From the NCBI GenBank assembly GCA_032164245.1, contig JAVMKO010000021.1:14452285-14516284 (forward strand): 64,000 nt of DNA. Reading direction: 5' to 3'. The position numbers were made by a program, and so were the translations under genes. The notes under the pieces were generated by a model. The model did no database searches, had not been told where the DNA came from, and saw only the letters and a list, made by a program, of their open reading frames with translations. The DNA comes from Sternotherus odoratus (lineage: Eukaryota; Chordata; Testudines; Kinosternidae). Positions 11,691 to 23,165 of this stretch are shown here, piece by piece (the stretch's first letter is position 1; each line of letters starts with the position of its first letter).

Positions 11691-14600
11691 AATGACGCTG
11701 GAAATACAGACAACAGCTTTCCTGCCTCCTGGAGGGAGGGCAGAGACCCATCAGTTAAGAAGCAGTATTTGTTATTTGCTATCGCATGCCATTAGTGACT
11801 GCAGTAAATACCACTTGAACACATTCGCAAATCTTCCATCTGTCAGCCCCAACTCCGCAGAATACACCTGGAAAACCCCTGCAAACAACTGTAGCAGTAA
11901 GGCCAGCGAGGTATCGTCCTGCTTCCAGCACAGGTCCAACCTAATCGGTGGCCCCTGCAAGGACCACCGTGTGAATGTGCATTAAGGTGCGCATGAAAAG
12001 AGAAGATTGCAGAATGTGAACTAGTGACTTGAATCCTGCACCACTGATTTCAGTGGATGAAAGTGCTACTGAAAATCAGCTGCTTGTCTGAATATGAATG
12101 CAATCCCCGAAGTCTCTGGTCACAGTGCCTCTGGCTGGTTGGGCTGGCACCTCACCTTTGAACATGCAGCAGCTGCTGGCGCTGCTGTTTGGAATCAGCA
12201 CTATTCTAATGTAGGTGGCTACCACTGAAAGAGAGACACAAGCTGTTTTCAGGATGGAAAGTCAAGATCAATCACACAGACACACGGCTACTGGAAATAG
12301 TTACAGGCCAATGTGACTCCGTTAGCAATAGAATGCACTGGACACACTGGAGTTATCCAAATTTCTTCCCTCGCCAGCCCCAGCAAAACCTGCTCCACTT
12401 GAGAGTACCAGGCAGAGGAAATGCATTTATCGCAGCTCTAATCTGAACTGAAGCTGGAGCTCGTGTCTCAGGTCAATGGTGGGAGCGCTCTGGTAGTGAC
12501 TATGACTCGGAATCATTGCAGAGAGCACTCAAAGCAGAATCATAATCTGCTTTGTGCTTCGCTTGCTCCACTGAGCAGCTGCAGGGAGCAGTCTATTTCC
12601 ATAGATGATTTCTGTTTAGAAGGTTTTATTTTCCATTTGTTTCTGGTCTCACTGTCTTGTCCCAGTCTTCAGAGGTGCAGATAGTTCACCCCACACTCTA
12701 CCTCGGCCTAAGCTGGCCCAACACGCAACCCCCTTTCAGCACTCTGATGTCTCCCTGTTGAGCAGTTCCTGTCCTGCTAGGCTCCCATTCTCGCTCCCCA
12801 GGCAGGTCATTTCCATTCACAAGGGAGGGAATGAGAAGGTCAAGTTGTGTCTGTTTCACAGATGTTAAAGTTATTGACCTATCTTGTGAAAGGGAGGGGG
12901 GAGGGCAGCAAACACGGGGGGGGGGGGGGAGGAGGCAGGGTAGGGTGGGGCTCTGATGCTGAGGCTGCTTTGGCACATTTATATAACCTAGGCTAGGACA
13001 CTTGCTAGCGGTCGGGCACCACATTGTTAAAACTCACCTGCTGTTCGCCACAGAACTCTGTTTGCAGCGATAAGTGAGTGGAGGTTGGATCCTGCTCCAG
13101 ATCTGCAGGGGGTGACAGAGCCATCACTCCTATGGCAGAAACGTCTGCACTGTGGACAGTCGCTGCATTGGCGCTGCAAACAGTCTGTGGATCATTTAGT
13201 CCATTACACCTGTGCCAGACTGTTCTCAGCTGAGCCCAGCCATAGGGGGTTGTTTCTCAGGCGAATGGCTGAAGCTCTTTCTAAGGATCCTGTTGAGCTG
13301 GCTGTGCTAAGTACTTCTCCTTACCCACTTTGCAGGAGAGCCTCTAGCCCCCCAGACTGGCTGATCGTTGGCTGTGCATTTCCACACATCCTTTTTTCCT
13401 GCCAGACCTTTAGTATTCTTTTAGCGCCAGTTTTGCTGGGCGGATCTGACTGCCCATTCACAGACCACATCATGGTCAAATGCTTTAAGAACTGGTGCTG
13501 GTCTGGATGAATTTCCTCTTGAGGTTTCCTTCCACTTCCCTTTCCCATGTTCCCGTTGATAGTCCTGGTGTGAGTGTTGTTCTTGGGCTGAACATTAATT
13601 TAAAGGATGCCAAATCCCATTCTCTGTGGAGATCATTTCCAGTCAGCAAGCAGGATGGAGGGGCTGGAGTAGAGGGCTGCTGCTGGCATTTTGGATAAAT
13701 TGGGTAGTTAGTTATTTTAATCTCAGAGCTATTCTAATATTTGTAAATTATATAATCTCACTCCTAAAAGGGGGTTATTTGAGTAGAATGTCAGGCTAAA
13801 TGAGTATATTTACTACATAGGTTAACTGCAGTGGAGAGCTGTTAAACAGATAAGCTTGTTGCACCAAAATGTTATTCTTTTAGCAGGTCTGTTAGTTTTA
13901 TGGGTCTCCAATTCAGAGGCTTTGTTCTTTCAGACACACTTTTCAGTTTGATATACAGAAAATGTGTTCACTGAACTGATCAATTCTTGTATCGGGCTGA
14001 CTTTCTGTTGATTTTTATGTCATTTGGTGACACTGGAGTCGATCCTTTTAACAGGTTTATTCCTGTAGCAAAGATTCAGCTACAGGCAACTCACCCTGTC
14101 TCTGCAGAAGGTTTGGTTTGGTGAACAAAAGTGTATTCTCTTAACAGATATTAGTTTTAATAGACACTATTACATTATGATTAGAACTGCCCAGCGCAGT
14201 GCAGCCTTCTTTTCAAAACTTGTGCTTGTAACCTAAGCACTGATAATATTCATTGTTGCTCTTTACTAAATGCTAACACACTTTAATTGCATGCTATACT
14301 CTTAGTACTTAGAATAAGAAGTGTACAAATTCATGTTGTATCCGGGGTGGCCTCTATTAAAAAGCCCTTGGAAATCTCTTCTTTGATCATAAATTCATAA
14401 AGCAGTAAAGAGAGGAGATTATTTTATGTATTGGGAAAATTGGCATCGGGATGCCCCTGGAGCTAGACACGTGTTTGCTATGAAGAGGGGTCAGAAAATA
14501 CCTCCTTGTGCATGTGTGTCCATGTGTGATTTCTGCTCAGTCACAGACCCCACTCAAAGACCTAGAAGTCTTTCTGTGTAAGTGGATTGCAGTCTATGCT

Positions 14601-16479
14601 TCTGAACCCAGACAAATACCCCATTGCTCCCCCCCTATAGTCCAGCAGGTTGTGCAAACCAGCTGATGTGAGGTTGTGTCTTAGACAGCACCAGAATTAC
14701 AAACATTCCAGGAGCATTTGCACGTTTTTAGGGTCACTTTAAAATTTAGGCCATCTGAAAATATTTTCCTGGCTATAAATCTGCAATGCCTGGGATACTG
14801 CGGGTTGGTCAGTTAAGGACAATAACACAAGTCTCTTGCTATTTTAAGTTCTCTCATCCCATGCCTACCCACCCTCCCTGCTAAGTACAAAGTCAATTGC
14901 AGGCTGGAATCTTCTTCTTATAACTTGATTGATAGGTGGACAAAACCTAGAAAGGGTCTGCAGACAATCCAAAGGCACTAAAATTCCACTGTTACTACTT
15001 ATCAGGATTCATGAGACTAAGGGATGTCAGAAAATGCACAGGGAGCACAGAACATGCACAGGGAGCAATACTTACCCAGAAAAGAAACCAGTGTTAAAAT
15101 ATGGAAGAGTATTTGAATATGAATTCCTGGTGAGAATTATGTTCTTATTTATGGAGATAATATGTTGAAAAAAATCTTCGTTTCTTGAGAGCTGTTTCAG
15201 AACAGCACGTGTGAGGCTGAGGATCATTAAAAGCTCTTGCCTACAATGGGGTATCCCCTGTTGAGGTGCAAAACATAATTCAGTCTTTGACAGTAGGAAA
15301 GACAGTAGGAAGTGAAACACATACTGCTGGGTGTTTGAAATTCACACATGAGCCTCACTTTCCCCATCTGTCCTTGACTTGCACCATCCTTTTTAGGGTT
15401 TTTCCTCCAACTTCTCATTAGGTAAAGCTGCTACTTGTGTTTAGAAGCAAAGCAGGCGAACTGAATGGTAATAACATGATGGATTCTATACTGCGGGATT
15501 ATGTATCCGGTTGCCTCCTGACAAATGTTGGGAATTTAACTTCCCTTTGTTCAGAAGGAATGAGGGGAGTAGCCCCTGTGCAGATTTGACTCTTGTAAGT
15601 GCCCCCATATCCATCAGAGGGCTCCCCACTGCAGCTGTCTTACATGGGTGCAAAGGGCCCTGTGGCGTAGTATCACGCTCTGTACCCATGGTTCTCACAG
15701 GCCAGCTGAGGGAGGCCACGAGAGCCATTTTCCACGAGGTGAGACAGACCTAGCGGCAGCTACGATTTGAGACCTGTGTCTCGATACCATTACACATTCG
15801 GTAAGCTAGAAAGGCGGGTCAAGGAGTGTGTTTTGGTATTAACTGTTAGGCAGATATGCATTTCTGGGTCTCCCCCTAAACAAAAGCCATTTCCACAACT
15901 GAAGAACAGAAGCCATATAATGTACAATGATCCTGCAAAAGGCTGTACCATAAGACTTTACCGGATGAAAAGAGTAATCCAGCCCGGAAGGGACAGACTG
16001 GAAGTGTATTTTCACTGTGTATGAGGATGCTGCTGGATAATAGCTGAGCTCCCTTTCAATTCAATAGCATATTGTCACCTGTAAATGTTACTATTGCTTG
16101 AATTAACAAAACACAACAAAACAAATCAAACGAACTCCGACATGAAGAAGAGACTCAATACAGTACTCAGAGAATGCTACACTCAGGTTCAGAGTTAGAG
16201 GTGCATGTTCCATCTGTAACGCTTGCCTCTCTAGCCATGGCCCACCAGGGTCTCAGATCAGTCTACAAGGATATGCGTTCAAGTTTGTCCGCAGCAACTC
16301 CTCTGCTCAATGGGGACAGTAGGGTGCATGTTCATTTCTGACAGCCTGGATTTTTATTGGTTAAATGAGACCCTTATTTTCTCTTTGATACGTTGACAAA
16401 ATACAAAGTACTGATCAAGAAGGAGGCTAAAAAGGTGACACTCCCCCAATCTCCCCTGATTTACCACTTTGCCAGGGCT
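11691..16479. other. Unique-looking non-coding DNA, 4.8 kb
   Basis: I see no recognisable repeat, RNA gene or spliced exon. A 14-G run lies at 12916-12929. The 141-codon frame at 13085-13510 has no recognisable domain and an unremarkable start context. 13700-14420 is AT-rich. Confidence 0.45.
12889..12955 (+). other. Poly(G) run in G-quadruplex-prone tract
   Basis: GGGAGGGGGG and GGG blocks surround an uninterrupted run of 14 G (12916-12929) and are followed by AGGAGG and GGGTAGGGTGGGG. At least four G3+ tracts with short loops occur, which fits an intramolecular G-quadruplex on the plus strand. Confidence 0.8.
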
Positions 16480-16775
16480 GTCTAAAGGATGCATCATAGC
16501 ATGGTTAATGTGCAGGCCCGGGACTCAGGACACACAGGTTCACTTTATAGCTCTGCCACAGACTTCCTATGTGACCATTCACAAATCACTTAACCTCGCT
16601 GTGCCTCAGATCCCCATCTACACAATGGAAATAATATTACTTCCTTTCCTCCCTCCTTTGTCTGTCTTGTCATGGTGTTTGGGGCAGGGACTGACTTTCA
16701 CTATGTGTAAGTACAGTGCCCAGCATGAGACCCTGCTCATGGCCTGCATGCACTATAATAATTGGAGTGCTTGGA
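16480..16775 (+). repeat. MIR/CORE-SINE-like element
   Basis: The order of blocks fits a sense-strand MIR-like SINE: a tRNA-derived region up to CTCTGCCACAGACTTCCTAT, then GTGACC..CAAATCACTTAACC, CTGTGCCTCAG, CCCCATCTACACAATGGAAA and ATAATATTAC. The 3' region reads GGGGCAGGGACTGACTTTCA followed by GTACAGTGCCCAGCA, a tail I recall from many sauropsid copies. This is the most complete SINE in the window; it carries no coding information. Confidence 0.75.
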
Positions 16776-17183
16776 AATGAACATCTAACACTCATCTCTT
16801 AGTTCCATCCACTTCCACTAACAAACTGTGTAGATTTGTGCTCCAAGTGTGCCCACTCATGTGAAATCATCAGCCAATCTACTCCTCTAACACAGTGCTT
16901 CTCAAACTACCGGATGTGGTGGATCGGCAATTTTTTTCCAATGTGCCAGGGACCGGTACCATATTTGTGCCATATTATTAGTGTACTCACCTAGCCACTC
17001 CGGCATGCCATCCTGTCATTGCGGCAGCACCATCAGAACACACGCCTACACAAAACTTGAAATCCAACCCACATTTGTTAACGATATAGTCGCTCACAGT
17101 CTTGAACACTTCAGAACTAGTTGTTTTTGTTGGTAGTGAAGCAGAAAAACCCCCCTCTTCCTTCAAATCACCCTCATGCTCAA

Positions 17184-17399
17184 GTTACAAAGAGTCCTGT
17201 GGCACCTTAAAGACTAACTAAAGTATTGAAGCATAATCTTTTGTTGGCTAATACCCACTTCCACTGCATGCATCCGACGAAGTGGGTATTAGCCCACGAA
17301 AGCTTATGCTTCAATACTTTAGTTAGTCTTTAAGGTGCCACAGGACTCTTTGTAACTTCTGCAATTCCAGACTAACACAGCTACCTCCCTGATTCTTGA
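17184..17399 (+). mobile_element. Foldback retroelement with hammerhead-like core (Penelope-like candidate)
   Basis: A 12-bp target duplication flanks it: CCTCATGCTCAA (17172-17183) and CCTCATGTTCAA (17400-17411). Inside, 17184-17261 and 17279-17356 are inverted copies of each other with 3 mismatches in 78 bp. The right copy continues 43 bp to a CAGACTAACACAGCTACC tail, which I recognise as a very abundant sauropsid repeat end. Between and into the right arm is a hammerhead-like arrangement (see the ncRNA entry). Hammerhead ribozymes are known in Penelope-like elements, hence the assignment. The inverted-plus-direct arrangement could come from twin priming during target-primed reverse transcription. 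It has no coding capacity. Confidence 0.75.
17274..17311 (+). ncRNA. Hammerhead-ribozyme-like core, probably degenerate
   Basis: The order fits a type I hammerhead. CCGACGA (17274-17280) corresponds to the CUGANGA box with C in place of the usual U4. GTGGG (17282-17286) pairs with CCCAC (17293-17297) as stem II around a TATTAG loop. GAAA follows (17298-17301), then a 2-bp stem III GC-TTAT-GC and T17310-T17311 as U16.1-H17. The U4 change would be expected to weaken or abolish cleavage. The flanking inverted arm could also sequester the core in a long hairpin. Confidence 0.6.
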
Positions 17400-17881
17400 C
17401 CTCATGTTCAAAGCGCACATCCACCATCAGAATGGCCATATTAGCAATGTCTGTACATTCATCAAGCTGCAAAGAAAAGTACTTTGCTAATTTAATCTGT
17501 CCCATGAGCTGAGCTTCCATATCGAGATCCAGATCGTGAATTCATCGAGCTATAGTGTCATTTGAAAGCGGCACCTGCGCCACTTTCATTGCCGCTGGCT
17601 CGCCCAGCATTTCCATTCAGACATCTTTAAAGACCGTATGACGCTCGTTATTCAACTTCTTGATGGTAACTGCCAGTGGGGTGGGGTCTTTATATGCGAT
17701 GGAGTGGGGGTAAGCATGCATCTCATGCAAAACATGCTGTAGCGCTATGGAATAATTATAATTACAATTATCAATATTATAATATGTGCTTCTGAAAATA
17801 TATTATTATTTAATATTGTTGACTTTGTCGACTGATAATTATTCTTAGTGGAATTCTGCTGCGATTTTTAAATTATACTAG

Positions 17882-17910
17882 TCTTTCTTTCTTTCTTTCT
17901 TTCTTTCTTT
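17882..17910. repeat. (CTTT)n microsatellite
   Basis: About seven perfect CTTT units inside the hAT element. Confidence 0.97.
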
Positions 17911-17997
17911 CCTGGAACTCGCCACGGGCCGGCAGCCAATGGCTCGCAGACCTGCACCGGTCTGCGGACCACCACTTTGAGTAGCACTGTTCTAACA

Positions 17998-19920
17998 GAC
18001 ACAATCATGTAGTTACACACTGCCATTTCTCACTTCAGAATTACATGCATAGTTCCAATTTTGTAAGGTGACCGCTCTTTATGTACTTAATTTTATATGT
18101 TAAAAAGGTCAAACACTATGGTACAAAAGCTAATGGAAATTCTGCAAAGCTAACACAGCAGTTTTATGTCCAACAGCCAATTCAGGATTCATCCCAGATA
18201 CATTGCCAAAAGTCTGCCTGGTAATGTTTGTATTGTCTGAGTAAAGGCCAGTGCCCCTTTGTCTTTTATTGGTGTCAGTCTCAGGATTTTCTGCACACAG
18301 ATGGCAAGAACCTGCTTAGTTCTTTATCTGATGATTAGTAAATCTTGATCAGATCTAGGCATCTTATTCAAAGGAGTATATAAAATTGTTGATACTGTCT
18401 GCCCCTTTCCCCTATAAACATTTGTCAATTCAGTCTCCATCTGCTATTTTGTGTGTACACATGCCCAGGCTAATGTTAGCAGAGACTGCATTGTAGCTTT
18501 GTTAAATAATGTTATCTGATTTGTTGGATGATGGTATTTCTAATGGAAAACAACATGGTAATTTTGGAATGTTACTGATTAGATGAAAATGATATTGCAT
18601 CAAAGTTACTTCCTTAATTTATTCTGAAAAAACAAGAAGGCATTCTCTATTAAGATGTTTAATTAAAATCTGTCTCTCTCCATACAAAATCTATACTTCA
18701 GGTCCTGTATGTTTGTGCTGCCTGAAAAGAACAAAGGTTGATTAGCATCTTTTCCCCTCTGGTTTTCTTCATGTCACATATACATTCATTACAGCAATTC
18801 TAGCCTGGTTTAAATGGTCTCAAAGAGAAGACTGTTCTGTTACACAGCCTGGCTGAATAAGGCAGAAAAACAAAAGCATGCAGCTGAGCTGTTTAGATTT
18901 ATAGAGCTAATGGGGGAGGGGGTTAGCGTCAAAAAGATCAATAGGAAGAGCTCACTTTTGTACAGAAAAGGGACTTAGAGTGTGATCTAGCAGTTCGTCA
19001 CAGGCAGGGAGAATCTGGGCCGGTGAACAGTTACCACTGCAAGGGAACTTGAGGGAAAGGAATCACAGAGATAACGATGCCGTTTGTGTGATTTCACACA
19101 TGAAAACAAATAGAAACCGCTCCATCACCCGCACAGAGCTCCAGGACTCCCTCCCAGACTAAGACAAGAAAGAGGAAAGAAGGAAATTTGAGCATCAGTG
19201 ACAGGGGACCCTGGCAGGCAGGCACATGCAATTACACACACACACAAAGAATCTTAAAGAGCCCCACACTCTACCTATGAGGGAAGCAAAGAAATCCCAC
19301 CTCCCTCCGCTGCAATAGCCACTGATAAATCACACCTTTCTGAGCTACTCTGGACAGCGAGCTGCCTAGTTATCCTGTGATGCCTTCACCCATCACCTCC
19401 CACCACCAGAATTATCCACTCACTGCTTGGAAACAAATCACCCACATCTGAGGGACAGTCAGAGCCGGGACTTTAGAGGAACATTTTCCACAGTACAGTA
19501 ACTAGGGTATTCTCCTAGGAGACATCACATGAAAAAAACCCAGCCGCTGCAATGAAAATAAAAATAGTCACTAGTGCTCTGAAGTGTGTATTGGGACCAA
19601 ATGTTCCTCATACCTGAGCTTCCCTGTGTGGTAAACCAGTGCAGTGTTGGTTTAAAGCAAGAAGAAAAAGGTCATATAAAATAATTTTTGTAACTTGGTC
19701 TTTATGAGGGGGAAAAGCCCTGACAACATAGTATACTTGTGCCCGAGAGAGTGGAAGGGAAAATAGGACCAGTTTTTATTTGCAAAGTGTTTTGTTACAT
19801 AGTATTACATTTTTTGCTCTGTATAAGAGTGTTTTATGAATAATTTAGCTACTGGACGTTAATAATTGCATGACTATACACAGTGGCTGGGGAAACCCTT
19901 AAGTTCACTCCCAGGGGAGA
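17998..19920. other. Unique-looking non-coding DNA
   Basis: AT-rich in 18000-18700. Nothing recognised. Confidence 0.5.
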
Positions 19921-20035
19921 CAGTGTTTGATTCCTCTCTCACTTACACTGTTGCAAGTGAGGAGTATTGTTGCTGAATGGATTTGTACTGGTGTAAAGCT
20001 GGTATGAAGTGAGAGGAGTATCTGGCCCATGGTGA
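19921..20035. repeat. Old interspersed repeat (TGGTGTAAA type)
   Basis: The block TACTGGTGTAAAGCTGGTAT, followed by GTGAGAGGAGTATCTGGCCC, resembles an old dispersed repeat I associate with sauropsids, built from GGTGTAAA units and ending in a TCTGGCCC tail. A related block lies at 43735-43985. Confidence 0.5.
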
Positions 20036-21036
20036 TCAACATCTGTGCAATGTACAGCCAAACAGTCTACCTGATAGCAAGAGGCTAGGGGCTCTAGCGG
20101 GAGAAGCTGTGCACATGAATCCCAATCACGTATTACTATTACTACAATAAGGTATCATCACTATAGCATATGGGCACCATGTTGTAGGGACAGTCACGTA
20201 CTCAGCATTGCAGCCTCCCTACCTCAGCAGTCACTCTGTCAACATCTGTCACAACAGGTGTTTCGGGAGTGCGCTGTGTGTGGTGTGGAAGAGGCGCTCC
20301 ATGGGGGGTGCACGGTGTCTGCACCTGTCTGTATAGTCTGCTGTCCTCCCCATTCCAGCCTGCTCTCCCACATTCCTTGGCTCACGTAGCAGCTGGCAAT
20401 GGGGAGGATTTTTCCCCACAAGAATTGCAGGTGAAGACAGGGACTCGGCCAGAGCCTGTGGGCTCAGGGCTGCCATCTGTCCACTCTCGCTAGGAGAGAC
20501 ACACTCTCTCATTCTTCCCCTCCAGCCAGAGGAGAGTCCTTCCCCACCCCCCATGCTCACTTCTTCCTTCTGCTTTCCCCTCTGGTGGGACAAGAGCCTC
20601 CTTCCCCCTCCCTGATGTGAGCGGAGACGGGGAAGTCACGTCTCTCCTGCTGGGCCCACTCCCCGTCCTGTGAACGTGCAGTGGACTCAGCGGGTCTGAG
20701 GGGATGGGACTTTCTCTTCAGGCAGAGGGCCTGGAGACTGCCCGTGCTTTAGGCCAGCAGGCAGCCTGGCAGAAGGGGGTCCTAGCTGGGGGTGTTTGGA
20801 TTCAGTTCCACCAATTTGAATCAGTGTCACTTTTGAGTCGGGGCCATAAAGAGCAGCCCCGTCATTCATGTAGCCAGGCCACGCCCTGTTTATTATAGGA
20901 GATGCAAGGGCCTATGGCAGCCAGGCCCAAGTGCACTGCAGATTGTGCCAAGCCTCCATCAATGTGTTTTATTAAGCAACTAGCATCAGGCAACCCAAGC
21001 ACAGACCCCAGACACTTCATTTAAAGTGTCACTGCA
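20036..21036. other. Unique-looking GC-richer non-coding DNA
   Basis: Several overlapping frames of 60-114 codons occur on both strands between 20240 and 20900; none shows a domain, and their density reflects locally higher GC content. Confidence 0.5.
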
Positions 21037-21115
21037 GGGGTTCTCAAACTGGGGGTCGCAAGGTTATTACATGGGGGATCACGAACTGTCAGCCATAGTA
21101 GCTCTGACAATTGGA
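21037..21115 (+). mobile_element. Left-end fragment of a hAT MITE
   Basis: CAGGGGTTCTCAAACTGGGG, followed by GTCGCAAGGTTATTACATGG and a CTGTCAGCC block, matches the start of an abundant sauropsid hAT MITE. The right half is missing and no target duplication can be assigned. Confidence 0.7.
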
Positions 21116-22615
21116 TATGGCCCATGAACCCACTCACTCCCACTGTGGCGGGGTTGTCCACAAAACCAACCCATTCTCAGTAAGGCCCATTAGCAATCCT
21201 ACAGCTAAACATTTTTATGGTTTGCATTTCTGCCTGTGGGCCTGATTCTGATTCTCAGACATGAGGGAGGAGTACGGCACTAGGCATAAGCAGCCTAAGC
21301 AACTGTGTAGGGCCCTGAGCAGGTCAAGGGGGCACCTATTCGCTTTTTACTATAAGAACATCCCTGTTTTAGTATGTGGGAGCAAAAATATTTCTGTATA
21401 GGGCCCTCAATGGGTTAGCACCAGCACTGAGCGCAGTATAAGAACCAAGAGAGGGAAGAATAGTTTGGACACCATTTTCATACCATGTCACTTCACCGAC
21501 TACAGTCGAGTTACTCCTGATTCGCATGGGGCTGAGCGCACCGCATGAGAGGAGTGGTGTAGAGGGAGCTCTCACGAGGCCTCAGACTGGCAGGACCAAT
21601 GCATGAAACCACCCTTTTAAGGTGACATTAAAGCTGGTGACAGGGTTGTCGTCTTCAGAGACAAAACACTCCTTTGGCTGTACTGTGGTCGGTATGAGAG
21701 AAGCAACGTAAGTGCCTTTTGGGTAGAGATGTGTGAAATTCACTATGTTTGTTACTGGAAGTTCACACTCAAATTTTCACTTTGTTTCCCACAATTTTAC
21801 AATGCCCGGGATTTTGCTTTAACAATACGTTTAAACTATTAACTATTTTTTGACACACAGGCTGTCTGCCAGGAAAATGATCCCAATATTGCTTGAAAAT
21901 TGTGTACACCTACAAGTAACCTTGATTGTGATTAATTTCTGTCCTGTAAGAATATCGCAGATACCGCGGTTCTCTAGCTTACATTGCTTAGAACTCCCCT
22001 GATATGCAATGATACCCCCATCCGATGTGGAGCGACAGAATGTGCCCTAAATTGTACTGCGATGCCTCAGCTGGCTGCAGTGGCTTTATTACAGATGATC
22101 AGATCTAAGTCTGAATAAACTTGGCTTTGGCGGGTATAAGTCACAGACTTACTGTGACTTTAACATTGTTTCTGCAGTGTAATAAACTACAAACTGTATC
22201 ATTTTAAGCCATTCTGGATACAGTACGAGATCTATCTTCTGTTCTGTGAAACTTGAATACTCTGACAGGACTGCAATTCTCAATCTAATGCAATGCTAAC
22301 ATGAAGCTAAGTCTTGGTAGGATGCTTTATTCCTTATTACCAAAACTGTACCAGTACAAACCGGCCCAGATGACAAAGAAAGGAGAGGGAGAGGATGTCA
22401 TTAGAGAAGGAGCAAGGGCTGCAGCAATTTTTTTTAGTCATTTTTCCATTTTTACTAGCCTATGGCATCATTAGATTTTGATGTCTGCACGACTGTCTGA
22501 CATTAGTAATGTCTAGAAGAAGATTTCTGGATTAGTGACAAGGAGTCTTACTCCCACAACTTGCATATGTCTAATTCAAAATCAGGGAAGTGTGTCCAAC
22601 AGACACAGTGGAGAG
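21116..22615. other. Unique-looking non-coding DNA
   Basis: Nothing recognised. 21300-21600 has the texture of a diverged repeat but no identifiable family. Confidence 0.45.
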
Positions 22616-22790
22616 ACAGGTTGTTGAATATTTTTTCTCTCATCACTAAGAAGGATTCCCTGCTGGGTGTAATCAAGATCCATAAACTTGCAGCTTCTAT
22701 CAGCATGAATGCTGGTATCCCAGCACTGCCTCGTTTCGTGGTGCTAAATTCAGCCCTCTGTAGACATGCACTTATGTTCCGATCTACTGA
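22616..22790 (+). repeat. Direct-repeat element, copy A
   Basis: A ~175-bp sequence present again at 23945-24130 in the same orientation. The first ~66 bp (from GTTGAATATTTTTTCTCTCA to CAAGATCCATAAACT) differ from copy B by only one inserted base; the following ~70 bp are about 77% identical. I do not recognise it as a known transposon. A plus-strand frame of 132 codons covers this copy, but copy B has a frameshifting indel at the matching position. Confidence 0.85.
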
Positions 22791-23027
22791 GCAAGTAGAA
22801 AGATGGTGCACGGTTCATTTTATTAATTTTTCAATGTCATGTTCTGATACATTTTTACCAATTTGTAATAAATGCAAAACGATATTCTGGACATATTATG
22901 CTTCCAATTTTACATACACACAGAAGCCAGGAAATTCAAAGTTATGGTTCCCACAGTAACCATAACCCAGCCACGGAGCCCCTGGCTACTAGGTCCTATG
23001 ACTGTAGATGATGATACAAGGTAGAAG
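22791..23027. other. AT-rich spacer
   Basis: Between copy A and the CR1 tail. Nothing recognised. Confidence 0.4.
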
Positions 23028-23165
23028 CTCGGTCCCAGGAGGCATTTAAAACTAGACTGGACAAAGCACTACTCAACATAGCGTAAGGAATAATCCGATA
23101 CTGGCCTCTGGGGAATAAGCTGGATGACTGAATAGGTTTTTTTCATCTCTAACTTCTATGGTATA
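23028..23165 (+). mobile_element. CR1 LINE 3' end, strongly truncated
   Basis: AGGCATTTAAAACTAGACTG, then GACAAAGCAC, ACTGGCCTCTGGGGAATAAG and TGGATGACTGAATAGG, and a close at CTTCTATGGTAT, follow the order of the conserved CR1 3' untranslated region, whose copies end in TTCTATGATTCT-type tails. It is 5'-truncated, as most CR1 copies are, and has no ORF2 sequence. Confidence 0.72.

Larger units (their letters stand above)
16990..17700 (-). pseudogene. hAT transposase remnant (SCAND3/ZBED5-like family)
   Basis: Minus-strand translation gives, in N-to-C order: AAMKVAQVPLSNDTIAR, then KLAKYFSLQLDECTDIANMA with a following LMVDVRFEH, then after the insertion GEDVFK-like remains, and finally CVGVCSDGAAAMTGWHAGVA near 17000-17060. 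The LDE(S/C)TD and C(S/T)DGA.AM motifs are hallmarks of the catalytic core of hAT transposases related to SCAND3, ZBED5 and FAM200 proteins; both D residues are present. The BED finger and the hATC region are missing. An in-frame stop (near 17545) and the nested 216-bp insertion break the frame, so it is not functional. The longest surviving open piece is 17323-17520, whose C-terminal tail is read from the inserted element. Confidence 0.88.
16893..17989 (-). mobile_element. hAT transposon, 1.1 kb, carrying a nested insertion
   Basis: The left terminus CAGTGCTTCTCAAACT and the reverse complement of the right terminus, CAGTGCTACTCAAAGT, agree at 14 of 16 bases. An 8-bp target duplication flanks it: CTCTAACA (16885-16892) and TTCTAACA (17990-17997), 7 of 8 matching. 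The interior carries a minus-strand transposase remnant. A 216-bp foldback retroelement (17184-17399) interrupts the transposase, so the hAT is older than that insertion. A (CTTT)n run lies near the right end. Confidence 0.9.

Noticed and set aside
13085..13510. 141-codon plus-strand frame as a gene
   Set aside because: No domain, composition bias or splice context. A frame of this length is expected by chance in 64 kb at this GC content.
17323..17520. Possible domesticated SCAND3/ZBED5-like gene
   Set aside because: The frame is short, its C-terminal end is read from the nested retroelement, and the element still has its termini and target duplication.
20249..20593. 114-codon minus-strand frame and partners as a GC-rich gene start
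   Set aside because: CpG density is not that of a promoter island and all three phases overlap.
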